This document shows positions 32,504-44,700 of a DNA stretch of 44,859 nucleotides, in pieces. Position 1 is the first letter of the stretch; each line of letters begins with the position of its first letter. The position numbers and the translations under genes were made by a program. The DNA is taken from the NCBI GenBank assembly GCA_018826515.1, contig JAHKAM010000006.1, forward strand, positions 1 through 44,859. Reading direction: 5' to 3'. The stretch comes from Alphaproteobacteria bacterium. GTDB taxonomy: Bacteria; Pseudomonadota; Alphaproteobacteria; Caulobacterales; Caulobacteraceae. The notes under the pieces are model-generated. The model was not told where the DNA came from. It did not search any database and worked only from the letters and a program-made list of their open reading frames with translations.

Positions 32504-32534
32504 TTCAAGTTTTCGCGGCTGTCGTTCAAGTTTT
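32504..32534 (+). repeat. Direct repeat TTCAAGTTTT, 21-bp spacing
   Basis: Two identical 10-mers at 32504-32513 and 32525-32534, 21 bp apart (two helical turns), in an AT-rich patch upstream of the autotransporter. The phasing is typical of activator half-sites; LytTR and PhoB/OmpR-like regulators use such direct repeats. Confidence 0.45.
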
Positions 32535-32572
32535 TTGCGAACCGGCGTGATATCGCGGCCGAGGCGTCATCG

Positions 32573-32587
32573 CTAACGATCCGTTAA
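32573..32587. promoter_or_regulatory. CtrA-like site CTAA-N7-TTAA
   Basis: CTAACGATCCGTTAA matches the Caulobacter CtrA consensus TTAA-N7-TTAA with one mismatch in the first half. It lies 130 bp before the autotransporter ATG. It also contains a TAACG/CGTTA inverted repeat, so other regulators could bind. Confidence 0.45.
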
Positions 32588-32716
32588 TCGGGCGTGACGC
32601 GGGGCGGCATTCGTCATTGACGACCGGTTGTGACTGAAGGCGGGGGCTCCCGCCGAACCGGACTTTTTGGGTAGGACGGGCGGTGCACTGCGCTCCCGTT
32701 TTCAGGGGCGTTGAGT

Positions 32717-35700
32717 ATGTCTGTTTCCAGGTCGCGTCGGTCCGCCGGCAACCGTTCCTCTGCGCGTGAAGTCAATGTCTCCGGCAAGTTGGTCCGCAAG
32801 GGGTTGCTGTGCAGCACCGCTCTGATCGCGGCGTCGCTGGCGGCGTCCGGGGCGATGGCGCAGACCTACAATCCAACCGGCGGCGGCGCGATCGTCATCG
32901 CCGGCGGCGGCGTCACGACCGACAACACAGGCGCAAGCGGCGGCTTCGGCAACGTCGGCGGCACCAGCTTCACGAGTACCGACGTCAACATCACGAACAC
33001 GACGGGCGCCCCGACCACGAGCGCGATCGACTTCACGCGCTCGACCTTCTCTGGCGTCGGCGACGGAGGTCAGTTCGTCGGGACCAACACTCTTGTGGCC
33101 GCGAGCGGGGGTTCGGCGTTCAACTTCGTTTCCACGGGCGGGAACAACACCGGTATCGGCTTTAACGGCACGTTGAACGCGACGGGCCGGAACGGCATCG
33201 CCATCTCAACCAGCGGCGCCTGGTTCCACGGCGGCGCGGCCACGTTCAACCTGACGGCCCAGACCGCGGGTCAAGGCTCCGGACTTCTCGCGAACGCAGC
33301 CTCCTGCATTTGCGACAGCAGCTTCACCGGCGCGTTCAACGCCACAAATTTCCAGTATGGGGCGAACCTGACAGCGCCCGGAGGGATCAATTTCGCCACT
33401 GGCACGGGCGGAACCATTTCCGGTGTCGCCACGGGTGTCTCCGCCAACTCGAGCGGCGGTGCCATCACCCTGGCCATCGGCAGCTCGATCTCGGCCTCAG
33501 GCATGGGTATCAGCGCGATCAGCAGCGGGGTCGGGAGTGTCTCGGTAACGAGCAATGCAGCGATCGTCTCGGGCGGCACTGGGATCCATGCGTCCACAAG
33601 TGCGACAACCGGCAACGCCCTCAACCTGAACGCCGACGTCAGCGGTGTCGGGTTCGGGGTGCGCGCGGACGGGCAGGGCTACACCATCAGTGTCGGCGCC
33701 GGCGCCACCCTGACGGGGAGCGGTACGAATTCCCGCGCGCTGTTTGTTGGGTCGAGCGGCGGGGTGGTGGTCAACAACGGAACGATTCGTAACACGTCAG
33801 CGGACGCAGGCTCCGCCATCCAACTGACCGATGCCGCCGCCCTCACCAATTTCGGCTCGATCACCTCTGTCGGCGATACACTCGGTGTTGTCTCGTCAAC
33901 TGGCCTGACGCTCAGCAACTCCGGGACGATCGCGGGCGCCCGGGGCGGCATTTGGGCCGGGGGGGTCGGAGTCGGCCAGGCTGCCTCGATTACGAACCTG
34001 GCCGGGGGGTCAATCACCGGCGGCGTGGACGGAACGGGGCCAGCGATCCTGCTGCGCAACGGTGGCCCGGGCCTGAACACGCTTGATCTTCGCCAGGGAT
34101 CGATCACCGGCGGCATCGATTCGAGCCCCGTCGGCGCGACGACGGTATTGCTCGCGGGAACGATGACAGGGGACTATTCCGGCGCCGGTGCGAGTTCGAC
34201 GGTCAGTTTCACGCTCGCGTCGACAGGCTCCATGACGGGCGCCGCTTTCGGCGCGGCGAACGACAGCTTCACCTGGCAGGGTGGTAGCTTCGGTTCGACC
34301 ATAAACGGTGGCAGCGGGACCAACAGCTTCTTTAGCGCCCTCGGCATGGGCAGCGGCACGCTGAACCTTTCCAACATCACCAATTTCCAGACCCTGACCC
34401 ACCAGTCGGGCACGGCAACCCTGACCGGTACCAGCGCGGCACCGTTCACCACGATCCTGGCCGGCACCGGCGTGCCCTCGGGCACCCTGATCTTCAACGG
34501 TACCAGCGGCCTGACCAGCGCCATCACGGTCAATGGTGCGGTCGTCCGTGCGGCGACGGCCGGTGGCTTCGGCACCGGCACCATCACCATGCTCGATCCG
34601 ACCATCGAGTACGGAGCCACCGGCACCTATGCCAACAACATCCTGCTTTCCGTGGCCTCGCCCGCCAGCGCCGACCCCAGCACCTTCCGCGCCGATGCTG
34701 GAGTCACCGCGACCCTGAGCGGTTCGCTGACCCGTGGTGGCGGCGATACCGCCCAACCCGTGGTCATCGGCGGCCTCGGCACCATCGTTCTGACCAACAG
34801 CGCCAACAGCTGGACCGGTTCCACCACCGTCAACGCCGGAGCGACCCTGCAGGGGACGGCCGCGACGATCTCGGGCAGCAGCATCATCACCAACGGCGTG
34901 CTGCAGTATACCGCGACCGGCACGGTCAACCAGGCGATCAGCGGCACTGGTGCCCTGACCGCGTCCGGTGGAATGCTGACACTGACCGGAAGCAACAGCT
35001 GGTCCGGTCTGACGACCGTGAACAGCGGAGTCACGCTGAGCGGAACCACCGGTTCGATCGCCGGCGGCTCAATCGTCAACAACGGCACGCTGAACTACGT
35101 CAACACGACCGCGGGAACGGCCAGCCAGAACATTTCGGGCTCGGGTCAGATCAACGTCTCCGGCCTCGGCGCCGGGCAGGCGCTCATCTTCGCCGGTACT
35201 CTGACCAACGCCAACGGCATCGACATTCTGGACGGGTCGGCGATCGTGATCGCCGGCGACATGACCACGGCAAACGGCCCGGCGATCGCCTCCAACGCCG
35301 CCGGTATCAGCGTCACAAACCTGGGCGCCATGAGCGCCAACGCCGGCTCGCCCCTTGGCACGATCAATCTGGGCCTGGGCGGCACGATCATCAACGGGTC
35401 GGCCAGCAACAGCACGGCGTCGATCACGGGAGGCTACGCGGCGATCTACAACACCGGCGGCGCCTTGATCGTCACCAACTATGGCGCGCTGGACGCCACC
35501 GCCGGCTACGGCATCGTGGCCCAGGGCGGCAACGGGGCGTCGCCGACCAGCCTGACACTGGTGAACAGCGGACGTATCACCGGCGGGGATGTCGCTGTCG
35601 TCGCCAACGACACGACGACCAGCAACAGCATCACCAACACCTCGACCGGACTGATCCGCGGCGTCAACCAGGGCGCCGCCCTTCGCGGAACCTCGACCGT

Positions 35701-38700
35701 CAATAACAGCGGCGACATGGTCGGCGGCGTCAACGGCCTCTGGCTGATCGGCACGTCGACGACGAACCTGATCACCAACAGCGGCCGGATCGCCTCGGGT
35801 ACGATCGCCGGCAACGTCCAGGGCGGCGCGATCACCGTCAGCGGCGGCAGCGCGATCGAACTCGCCGGAGGCACGGTCAACAATCTGGCGGGCGGCCAGA
35901 TTCTCGGCAACACCGCCGGCATCAACTCTTCAGCGGGCAATCTGTCGGTCACCAACGGCGGCCAGATCAGCGGCGTCTCGGGCATTCGGGCGAGCGGCGG
36001 CGCGGCGACGATCGTCAACGCTGGAACCATCACCGGCAGCGGGACCACGGTCAGCACGGGGGGCATTGTCACCGCCGCCGGCGGCTCGATCACCAACCAG
36101 GCCGGCGGGCAGATCACCGGCGCGATCGGCGTCATGTCGGCCGGCGGAACGCTGGCGCTGACCAATTCCGGCACGATCACGGGCGCGAACCCGGGGTTGG
36201 CCGGCGTCAATGCGGTCGGGTCGGGCAGCGTGATCACCAACCACGGCACAATCCAGGGCGGCGCCCAGGCGGTCTTGCTGAACAACGGCGGTACGGTCCA
36301 CAACCTCGGCGCCTCCAGCGTCCTCGGCACGACCAATACGGCTGCGCTGACCGATGCGTCGGGCATCTATTCCAACGGCGCGCTGACCCTGACCAACGAG
36401 GGCGCGATCAGCACCGCCAGCACGGGCGCGAGCCACGGCGTCCAGGTTCTGGGCGTGGCCGCGATCACGAACACCGGCTCCATCACGGCCGCGAACGGTT
36501 CCGGCGTCTTCTTCAACGGCGGCGGCAGCAGCCTCGTCAACGCGGGCACGATCACGGGCGGGGCCAGCGCGACCATCGGCTACGGCGTCCAGAACGCGGC
36601 CGCGAGCGGCCTGTCGACCATCACCAACCAGGCCGGCGGCGTGATCGGCGGCGGGGCGGGGTCGATCCTGCTCAGCGGCGCGGGCAATACCGACATCAAT
36701 ATGCTGGCCGGATCGACCACCAACGGCCAGATCCTGTCCACCAACAACGGCACGCACAACGTGGTCGTCGCGGGCGTCCTGAACGGCGCCTACAACGCCG
36801 CCACCGGCTCGGGCGTCGACAACATCACCCTGGCCTCGACCGGTTCGATGACCAGCGCCGCCCTCGGCGGCGGGAACGACACCTTCCTGTTCCAGGGCGG
36901 GACGTTCAGCGGCCTGATCGACGGCGGCTCGGGGACGGATGTCTTTAACGCGACCCTGGGCCTCGGCGGTGCGGCCAGCGTCAACGTCGCCAACATCACC
37001 TTGTTCGAAACCCAGAACGTCAATTCCGGCACGCTGACCCTCACCGGCGCGCGCGCCGGGGGCGCCGGCTGGATCGTCGCAACGGGCGCGGCGGCCATCG
37101 TCAGCGGCCAGCTGACCGGAAACACAACGGCCTTCACGCTCAATGACGGCGCCTCGCTGCAACTGACCTCGACCGGCGTGCTCAGCCGCAGCGCTGAAAC
37201 CGTACGTCTGACGGGGGCTGGTGCACTGACCAACAGCGGCGTCATCTCCAGCACCTCGGGCAATACGGTCAGAGCTGATGCTGGTGGCTCCATCACCAAC
37301 CAGGCTGGCGGCCAGATCAACGCGGTCGGCAACAATGTCGCGGGCATCTCTGCTCAGGGTGGCGCGACGACAGTGGTCAATGGCGGCTCCATCACCGGGG
37401 TCGGCACCGCCGTTTCCGGAATCTGGCAAACCGGCGGATCGTTGAACCTGACGAACGCCAGCGGCGGCGTCATCTCGTCTGCGGAAAGCCAGGGCATTCG
37501 CGTCACCAGCCTGCTGGAGACGGTCATCGTCAACAGCGGCACGATCACCGCCGCAGGCGGTGGCTATGGCTTCCTGACCAACGGCGGCGACGCGACCATC
37601 ACCAACAATACCGGCGGCCTGATTGAGGCTACCGGGACCGGTGGCGCGATCCTTGGCAACGGTACCGGCACGCTGAACGTCACCAACAGCGGGACCATCC
37701 GCTCGTCCATCAACAGCAGCCAGGGCGTTCTGGGTATCTTCGGCCAAGGCGGTTCGTTCACCAATCTCTCAGGCGGTCAACTCACCGCTTTGGGAACTGG
37801 CCCGGCACTTGCGCTCGGCAGTGTGGCAGCCACCACCGTCGTTCTGGAGGCCGGTTCGACGGTCACCGGAACGATCAACTCGACCAGCAGCGGTAGCCGG
37901 ACGGTCGTCATCGCCGGCACCCTGAACGGCGCCTACAACGCCTCAAGCGGCACGGGCGTCGACACCCTCACCCTGGCCTCGACCGGGTCTATGACCAGCG
38001 CCGCCCTCGGCGCCGGCAATGACACCTTCCTCTATCAGGGCGGGACGTTCAGCGGCCTGGTCGACGGGGGATCCCACACCGGCGCGGGCGATCTGTTCAG
38101 AAGCGCCCTGGGCGCCGGTTCGGCGTCCATCAGCCTGAACAACCTTTCGAATTTCGAGACCTACAGTCAGGAGTCGGGCAGCCTGACCCTGACCGGCGCG
38201 CGCAGCGGCGGCGTGGGCTGGCAGTTGCTGGGCGGGACCCTGACGCTGAACGGGTCGCTGACCAACACGGGCGTCGACGCGGCGGGCGTGCAAACGGCGG
38301 GCATCACGGTGCTGGGCGCGAACTCGACGGTCAACATCGGCGCGGGCGCGGTCCTGTGGGCCCAGACCCAGAACGGCGTCCAGGTTGGCTTTGTCGAGAA
38401 CTTCACCCTCAACAACAGCGGCGCGATCGGCGGCGGGACCGGGTTCGCGGGCGTTCGTCTGAACCGCTCGGCGACCATCAACAACTTCGCCGGAGGCGTC
38501 ATCACCTCGTCGGGCGTGGCGGGCGCCACCGGCATCAGCAACAGCGGCGCGGGCGTCGTGGTCAACAACTCCTCGGGGGCCACGATCACCGGCAACGCCG
38601 CCGGCATCGACAATGTGTTCGGCGTCGAGGCGACCGCCCCGGGCCTGACCGTCTTCAACAGCGGCTCGATCACCACCTTCGGCGCCAATACGGCTGCGAT

Positions 38701-41700
38701 CCGGTCGGACAGCGGCGCGCTGGTTCTGAACAACAACGCGGGCGGGACGATCTCCGGGTTCGCAGGCGTGTCCGTCACGGGCGGCGCGGCGACGATCTAC
38801 AACTCCGGGACGATTTCCGGCGGCGTCAGCTTCGGCGGCCCGGGACTGGTTTCCATCGCCAACTACGCCGGCGGCGTCATCGAGAGCAACGGAGCGGGCG
38901 GCGACGCCATCCGGCTGTATGGCTCCAACGCCGCCGACCTCTTCTTCCAGAACGGTTCGACGGTCACCGGCGACATCGACGCCTCGGCCCACACGGGCTT
39001 CATCCAGACCTATCTGCAGGGCGCGTTCAACGGCGCCTATGCCGGCGGTGCGGGTGACGACAACTTCAACCTTTACACCAGCGCGACCGGCGTCTTCAGC
39101 CTCGACGGCGGCGCCGGTACGAGCGACGCGGTCAATTTCGAGAGCACGGGCGACAGCACTCGCGGCGGCTCGATGACCAATTTCGAGGTCGCGCGCTTCA
39201 ACGGCGCCGGCACGGTCACCCTGACCGGGACCAACACCGGCTTCCAGAACGTCTTCATCAACGCGGGCACGGTGTCCGTGTCCTCGGCCGCCAACATGGG
39301 CGGCGCGACCGGCGTTGTCGGTCTGGTCGGCGGCGTCCTGCAGACCACGGCCAGCTTCGATTCGAACCGCACCTACTACACGACGAGTTTCTCGGGCCAG
39401 CCGGGTCGCATCAACGTCGGCGCTGGCACGACCTTCGGCATCGCCGGCGGGCTGCAGGGCGACGGCGACCTGATGCTCGGCGGCGCGGGGACGCTGAACC
39501 TGCTGACGACCAACAGCGGCTTCAGCGGCGATATCTTTGTGGACGGCAGCGCCCTGCGCGCGGGGGCCGCGGGCGCCTTCGGGACCGGGACCATCCACCT
39601 GATCAACCCGACGCTGATCTATGGCGCGTCGGGCGCCTACGCCAACGACATCCTGCTCGAGGTCCAGGGCCCGGCGTCCGCCGATCCCTCGACCCTGAAC
39701 GCGGAAGCCGGGGTGACGGCGGTTCTGACCGGCTCGATCACCCAGGGAGCCGGCATGGGCGTCGACCCCGTGCAGCCGCTGGTCATCGGCGGGGCCGGCG
39801 TGGTGGTCCTGACCAACACGGCCAACAGCTGGGCCGGAACCACCACCATCAACGCGGGCGCCACCCTGCAGGGCGCGACCGACACCATCTCCGGCTCGAA
39901 CACCATCGCCAACGGCGTCCTGGCGTTGGGCCAGCCGCTGTCGGGCACGTTCAGCCAGAACGTCAGCGGCGCCGGCACGGTGCAGGTCTTCGGCCTGAAC
40001 GCGGGCGAGACCCTGACCCTGTCGGGCGCCCTGACCAACGCCAACGGCGTCGTGGTGACCGACGCCAGCAGCCTGACCGTCACGGGCTCCATCGCCAGCA
40101 GCGTTCAGGGCGTCCAGCTCAACGCCGGCGGTTCCGTGACCAACAGCGGCGTCATTCATGGCGGCCTGGACCCGTTTGAACACGGCGTCTTCGCCGTGGC
40201 GGCGGGCTCTACGGTCCACAACCTGTCGGGCGGCGTGATCGACGGCTGGCGCGGCGTGGCCTTCAACGCCGCGGGCGCGGTGACCAACGCCGGCGCGATC
40301 CGCGGTCTCGGCGCGGAGGGCGTCAGCTTCTTCGGCGGCGCGGGCTCGGTCACCAACCTGGCCGGCGGGATCGTTTCCGGCCTCAACCACGGCGTCTACA
40401 GCGCCAGCGGCAGCTCGTTGACGGTGGTCAACTCCGGCCAGATCCGCGGCGGCCTCGGCGACCAGCAGCGAGGCGTCTACACCTTCGCGGCCAACAGCTC
40501 GGTGACCAACAATGCGGGTGGGCTGATCGACGGCTGGCGCGGCATCGAACTGGGCGCGGGCGCGACCGGAGGCGTCGTGAACAACGCGGGCGCGATCAAC
40601 GGCGCCGCCCAGGGCGTGCTGTCGCTGGCCGCCGGGGCGTCGGTCGGCAATACCGGAACGATCAGCGCCTCGGCCGGCCAGGGGGTCTATCTGGACGCCG
40701 GCGGTTCGCTGACCAACAGCGGTGTGATCACGGGCGGCAACCACGCCTTCATCGGCGGCGGCGGCGTGTCCACCGTCGCCAACCTGGCCGGCGGCGTCAT
40801 GACCGGCACGACCTTCAACGCCGTCTATACCGGCGGCGCGGGGTCCGTCATCACCAACGCCGGCGTGATGAACGGCGGCAATGCGGGCGTCTATACCGAC
40901 GGCGCTGACACCAGCCTGACCAACAGCGGCGTGATCCGGGTGACCGGCACGACGGCGCCGACGGTGATCAGCGGCGTCTACATGAGCGGCGCCGGCTCCA
41001 GCGTGACCAACAGCGGCGTGATCGAGAGCGCCCTGACCGATGGCCGGGGCGTCTTCCTGTCCGGCGGCGCGGGCTCGGTCACCAACCAGTCGGGCGGCGT
41101 GATCTCCGGCAACGGCGCCGGCGCGGCGATCATCCTGACCGGTGCGGGCTACACCCTGGACCTGCAGACGGGTTCGTCGGTGAACGGCCTGATCGATGCC
41201 TCGACCAGCACGGGCGCCAATGCCCTGACCCTGGCCGGGACCCTGAACGGCGGCTACCTCGGCGGCGCGGGGGCGGATGACGTCACCCTGGTCGGCGGCG
41301 CCAGCCTGACCGGCATTCTGGTCGGCGGCGACGGCGTGGACAGCCTGGTGCTGGCGGGATCCGGCGACGGAACCCTGAACGCCTCCCTGACCGGCGGCTT
41401 CGAGTCGCGCACCCTGAACGGCACGGGGGCCTGGACCCTCAGCGGCACGGACGGCGACGTCAGCGACTGGACGCTGAACGCGGGCGAACTGCGCCTGACG
41501 GGCGGACAGGCGATCAACAATCTGGCGGGCATCATCGTCAACGCCGGCGCCACCCTGTCCGTGATCGACAGCGAGGCCATCGGCGCCCTGACCGGCACGG
41601 GCGCGGTCGTGATCAGCAATGCGCAGGCCCTGGTGGTCGGCGCGGACGACGGATCGAGCACCTTTGGCGGCGTGATCTCGGGCCTGGGCGGACTGCAGCA

Positions 41701-44700
41701 TGTCGGCGCGGGGACCCTGACCCTGACCGGCGCCAACACCTATACCGGCCTGACCCTGGTCCAGGGCGGCACGCTCCGGCTGGGCGCGTCGGGCGTGATC
41801 GCCGATGTTTCGGACCTGACGGTCCTGACGGGCGCGACCCTTGACCTGCAGGGCTTCGACGAGACGGTTCGCACCCTGCTGCTGAACGGCACGCTGGCGG
41901 GGACCGGCACGCTGACGGCGGGCCAGTATCAGCTGGACGGCGCGACGGTGAACGCCAACCTCGGCGCGGGCGCCCTGTTCAACCTGGGCGGCGTCTCGAC
42001 GCTGAGCGGAACGGCGGGCGCGGCCAGTGTGGTGGTGCAGGCCGGCACGCTGACCCTGGGCGCCTCGGATCGTCTGGCCGACACGGCCACCGTGGTGGTC
42101 AACAACGGCGCGACGTTCGACCTGGGCGCCTTCAACGACACGGTCGGCCTGCTGGGTCTGGCGGGTACGCTGAACGGCGCGGGGACCCTGACGGCGGGCC
42201 AGTATGTGCTGGACGGCGCAACCATCAACGCCAACCTGGGCGCGGGCGTCCTGATCCAGGCGGCGGGCGCGATCAGCACCCAGGGCTCGGGCCTGTCGAC
42301 GCTGAACGGGACGAGTGCAGCGGGCGATGTGGTGGTCCAGACCGGCACGCTGGCTCTGGGCGCCTCGGACCGTCTGTCGGACACCGCCACCGTGGTGGTC
42401 AACAACGGCGCGACGCTGGATCTGAACGCCTTCAACGATACGATCGGCCTGCTGGGTCTGGCCGGCACGTTGAACGGCGCGGGAACCCTGACGGCGGGCC
42501 AGTACCAGCTGGACGGCGCGACGGTGAACGCCAACCTCGGCGCCGGAGACCTGCTCCAGGTTTCCGGTGCGTCCACGTTGAACGGGACGTCGGCCTCGGA
42601 AGCCGTCACCATCGCCGGCGGCACGCTGGCCCTGGGCGCTTCGGATCGTCTGGCCGATACGGCCACGGTCTCGGTGGCTTCGGGCGGAATCCTCGACCTC
42701 GGCGCTTTCAGCGACACGGTCGCCCTGGCGCTGCTGAACGGCACGCTGGCCGGGACCGGCACGCTGACCGCGGGCCAGTACCAGCTGGACGGCGCGACCG
42801 TGAACGCCAACCTCGGCGCCGGAGACCTGTTCAACACCGGCGGCGTCTCGACGCTGAACGGGACGGCGGGCGCGGCCAATGTGGTGGTTCAGGCCGGCAC
42901 GCTGACGCTCGGCGCCTCGGATCGTCTGGCCGATACGGCTGCGGTCTCGGTGGCCTCGGGCGCGACGTTCGACCTCGGCGCCTTCAATGACACGGTCGCC
43001 CTGGCGCTGCTCAACGGCACGCTGGCCGGAACCGGCACGCTGACCGCGGGTCAGTACCAGCTGGACGGCGCGACCGTGAACGCCAACCTCGGCGCAGGCG
43101 ACCTGTTCAACGTCGGTGGCGTCTCGACCCTCAACGGGCCGGCCGGCGCGGGCTTCGTCTCGGTGCAGGCCGGTACGCTCATGTTGGGCGCCTCGGATCG
43201 TCTGGCCGATACGGCCACGGTGGCGGTGGCGTCTGGCGCGACCTTCGACCTCGGCGCCTTCAACGACACGGTCGTCCTGGCGCTGCTGAACGGCACGCTG
43301 GCCGGGACCGGCACGCTGACCGCGGGCCAGTACCAGCTGGACGGCGCGACCGTGAACGCCAACCTCGGCGCCGGAGACCTGTTCAACACCGGCGGGGTCT
43401 CGACGCTGAACGGGACGGCGGGCGCCGGTCTCGTCTCGGTGCAGGCCGGCACGCTGACGCTCGGCGCCTCGGATCGCCTGGCCGATGCGGCCACGGTGGC
43501 GGTGGCGTCTGGCGCGACCTTCGCCCTCAACGGCTTCGACGAGCGCATCGGGGCCCTGTTCGGGACCGGCGACGTCGATGTCGGCCCAGGCCGACTGACC
43601 TTCGGTGGAAGCGAGTCCGGATTTGGCGGACGTCTGAGCGGCACGGGCACGCTGGTTCACACCGGCGGCCTGTTCACCCTGCTGGGCGACCATACGATCC
43701 GGACGATCAGCAACACCGGCGGCGAGCTGCGCTTCCTCGGCTCGACCACGGGCAATATGTCGATCTCGGGCGGCAGCCTGACGGGGGCCGGCACGATCGG
43801 CGGCGCCCTGACGGCCTCGAACGGGGCGATCCTGTCGCCCGGCCTGGCCGGGGTCCAGAACGGCATCGGCGGCTTCGCCGCCGGCAGCCTGACGCTGAAC
43901 GGCGCCACCCTGGCCATCGATGTGCTGGGCCGTTCGGGCGGCAGCCTGATCGACCAGCTGCGCATCAACGGCACGGCGACCCTGACGGGCGGCCTGCTGT
44001 CGCCGACCTTCCAGGGCGGCGCGGCGGACTTCGACTTCTCGACCCGTTATCTGTTCCTGCAGGCCAACAATCTGGTGGGGACCTTCGCCAACGGCGGCGT
44101 CTTCACGGCGGCCGCCCAGGACGGGCTGTTCTGGCGGGTCCGCTACGACCTGGCGCCGAACGGCGCGGTGCTGGAGCTGCGCCAGCTGACCGATTTCGAT
44201 CCGGGCGCGACCGGAACCGGAAACGAGCGGGAGGTGGGCCGGGCCCTGACCGGCGGACAACTGGAGGCGTCGGATGATTTCGCCGGCATTCTCAGCCTGC
44301 TGGCGGGCCTCGACGACGCCGGTCGGACGGCTGCGTTCAACAGCATCAGCGGCGAGCCGCTGGCCGGGATGACCACCTCGCTGCTGAGCGCGAGCAACAG
44401 CTTCCTGTCGGCGGTGCGCGACGGCGGCCTCGGCGCCCGTCAGGACGGCGGGGCGCTCAACTTCGCCGGCCAGATGGGCTTTGGCGGCGGGCGCGACAGC
44501 CTCATCGACCGGGTTGGCGCGGTCATCGGCGACTTCGATCCGACGGCGTCCACGGCGCGCGGCGGGGGCGGCTGGGTCGCCGCCTACGCCGCCGACCAGG
44601 CGCTGGAGGGCCAGCCCGGAACGGCGGATGTCGACACGCGCCTGAACGGCTTCGCCGGCGGCTATGGCGTTCGCAACGGCGCCTTCAGCCTCGGCGGGGC

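Larger units (their letters stand above)
32338..32716. other. 379-bp upstream region of the giant autotransporter
   Basis: No gene seen. It contains a phased direct repeat, a CtrA-like site (both listed) and a short hairpin, GGCGGG (32639-32644) with CCCGCC (32649-32654), in the likely leader. AGGGG at 32704-32708 is a well-spaced ribosome-binding site for the ATG at 32717. Confidence 0.6.

Noticed and set aside
41765..43555. Regular repeat array considered as CRISPR or satellite
   Set aside because: The period is 276 bp, in frame with the coding sequence, and the repeats continue without unique spacers. They are protein repeats.
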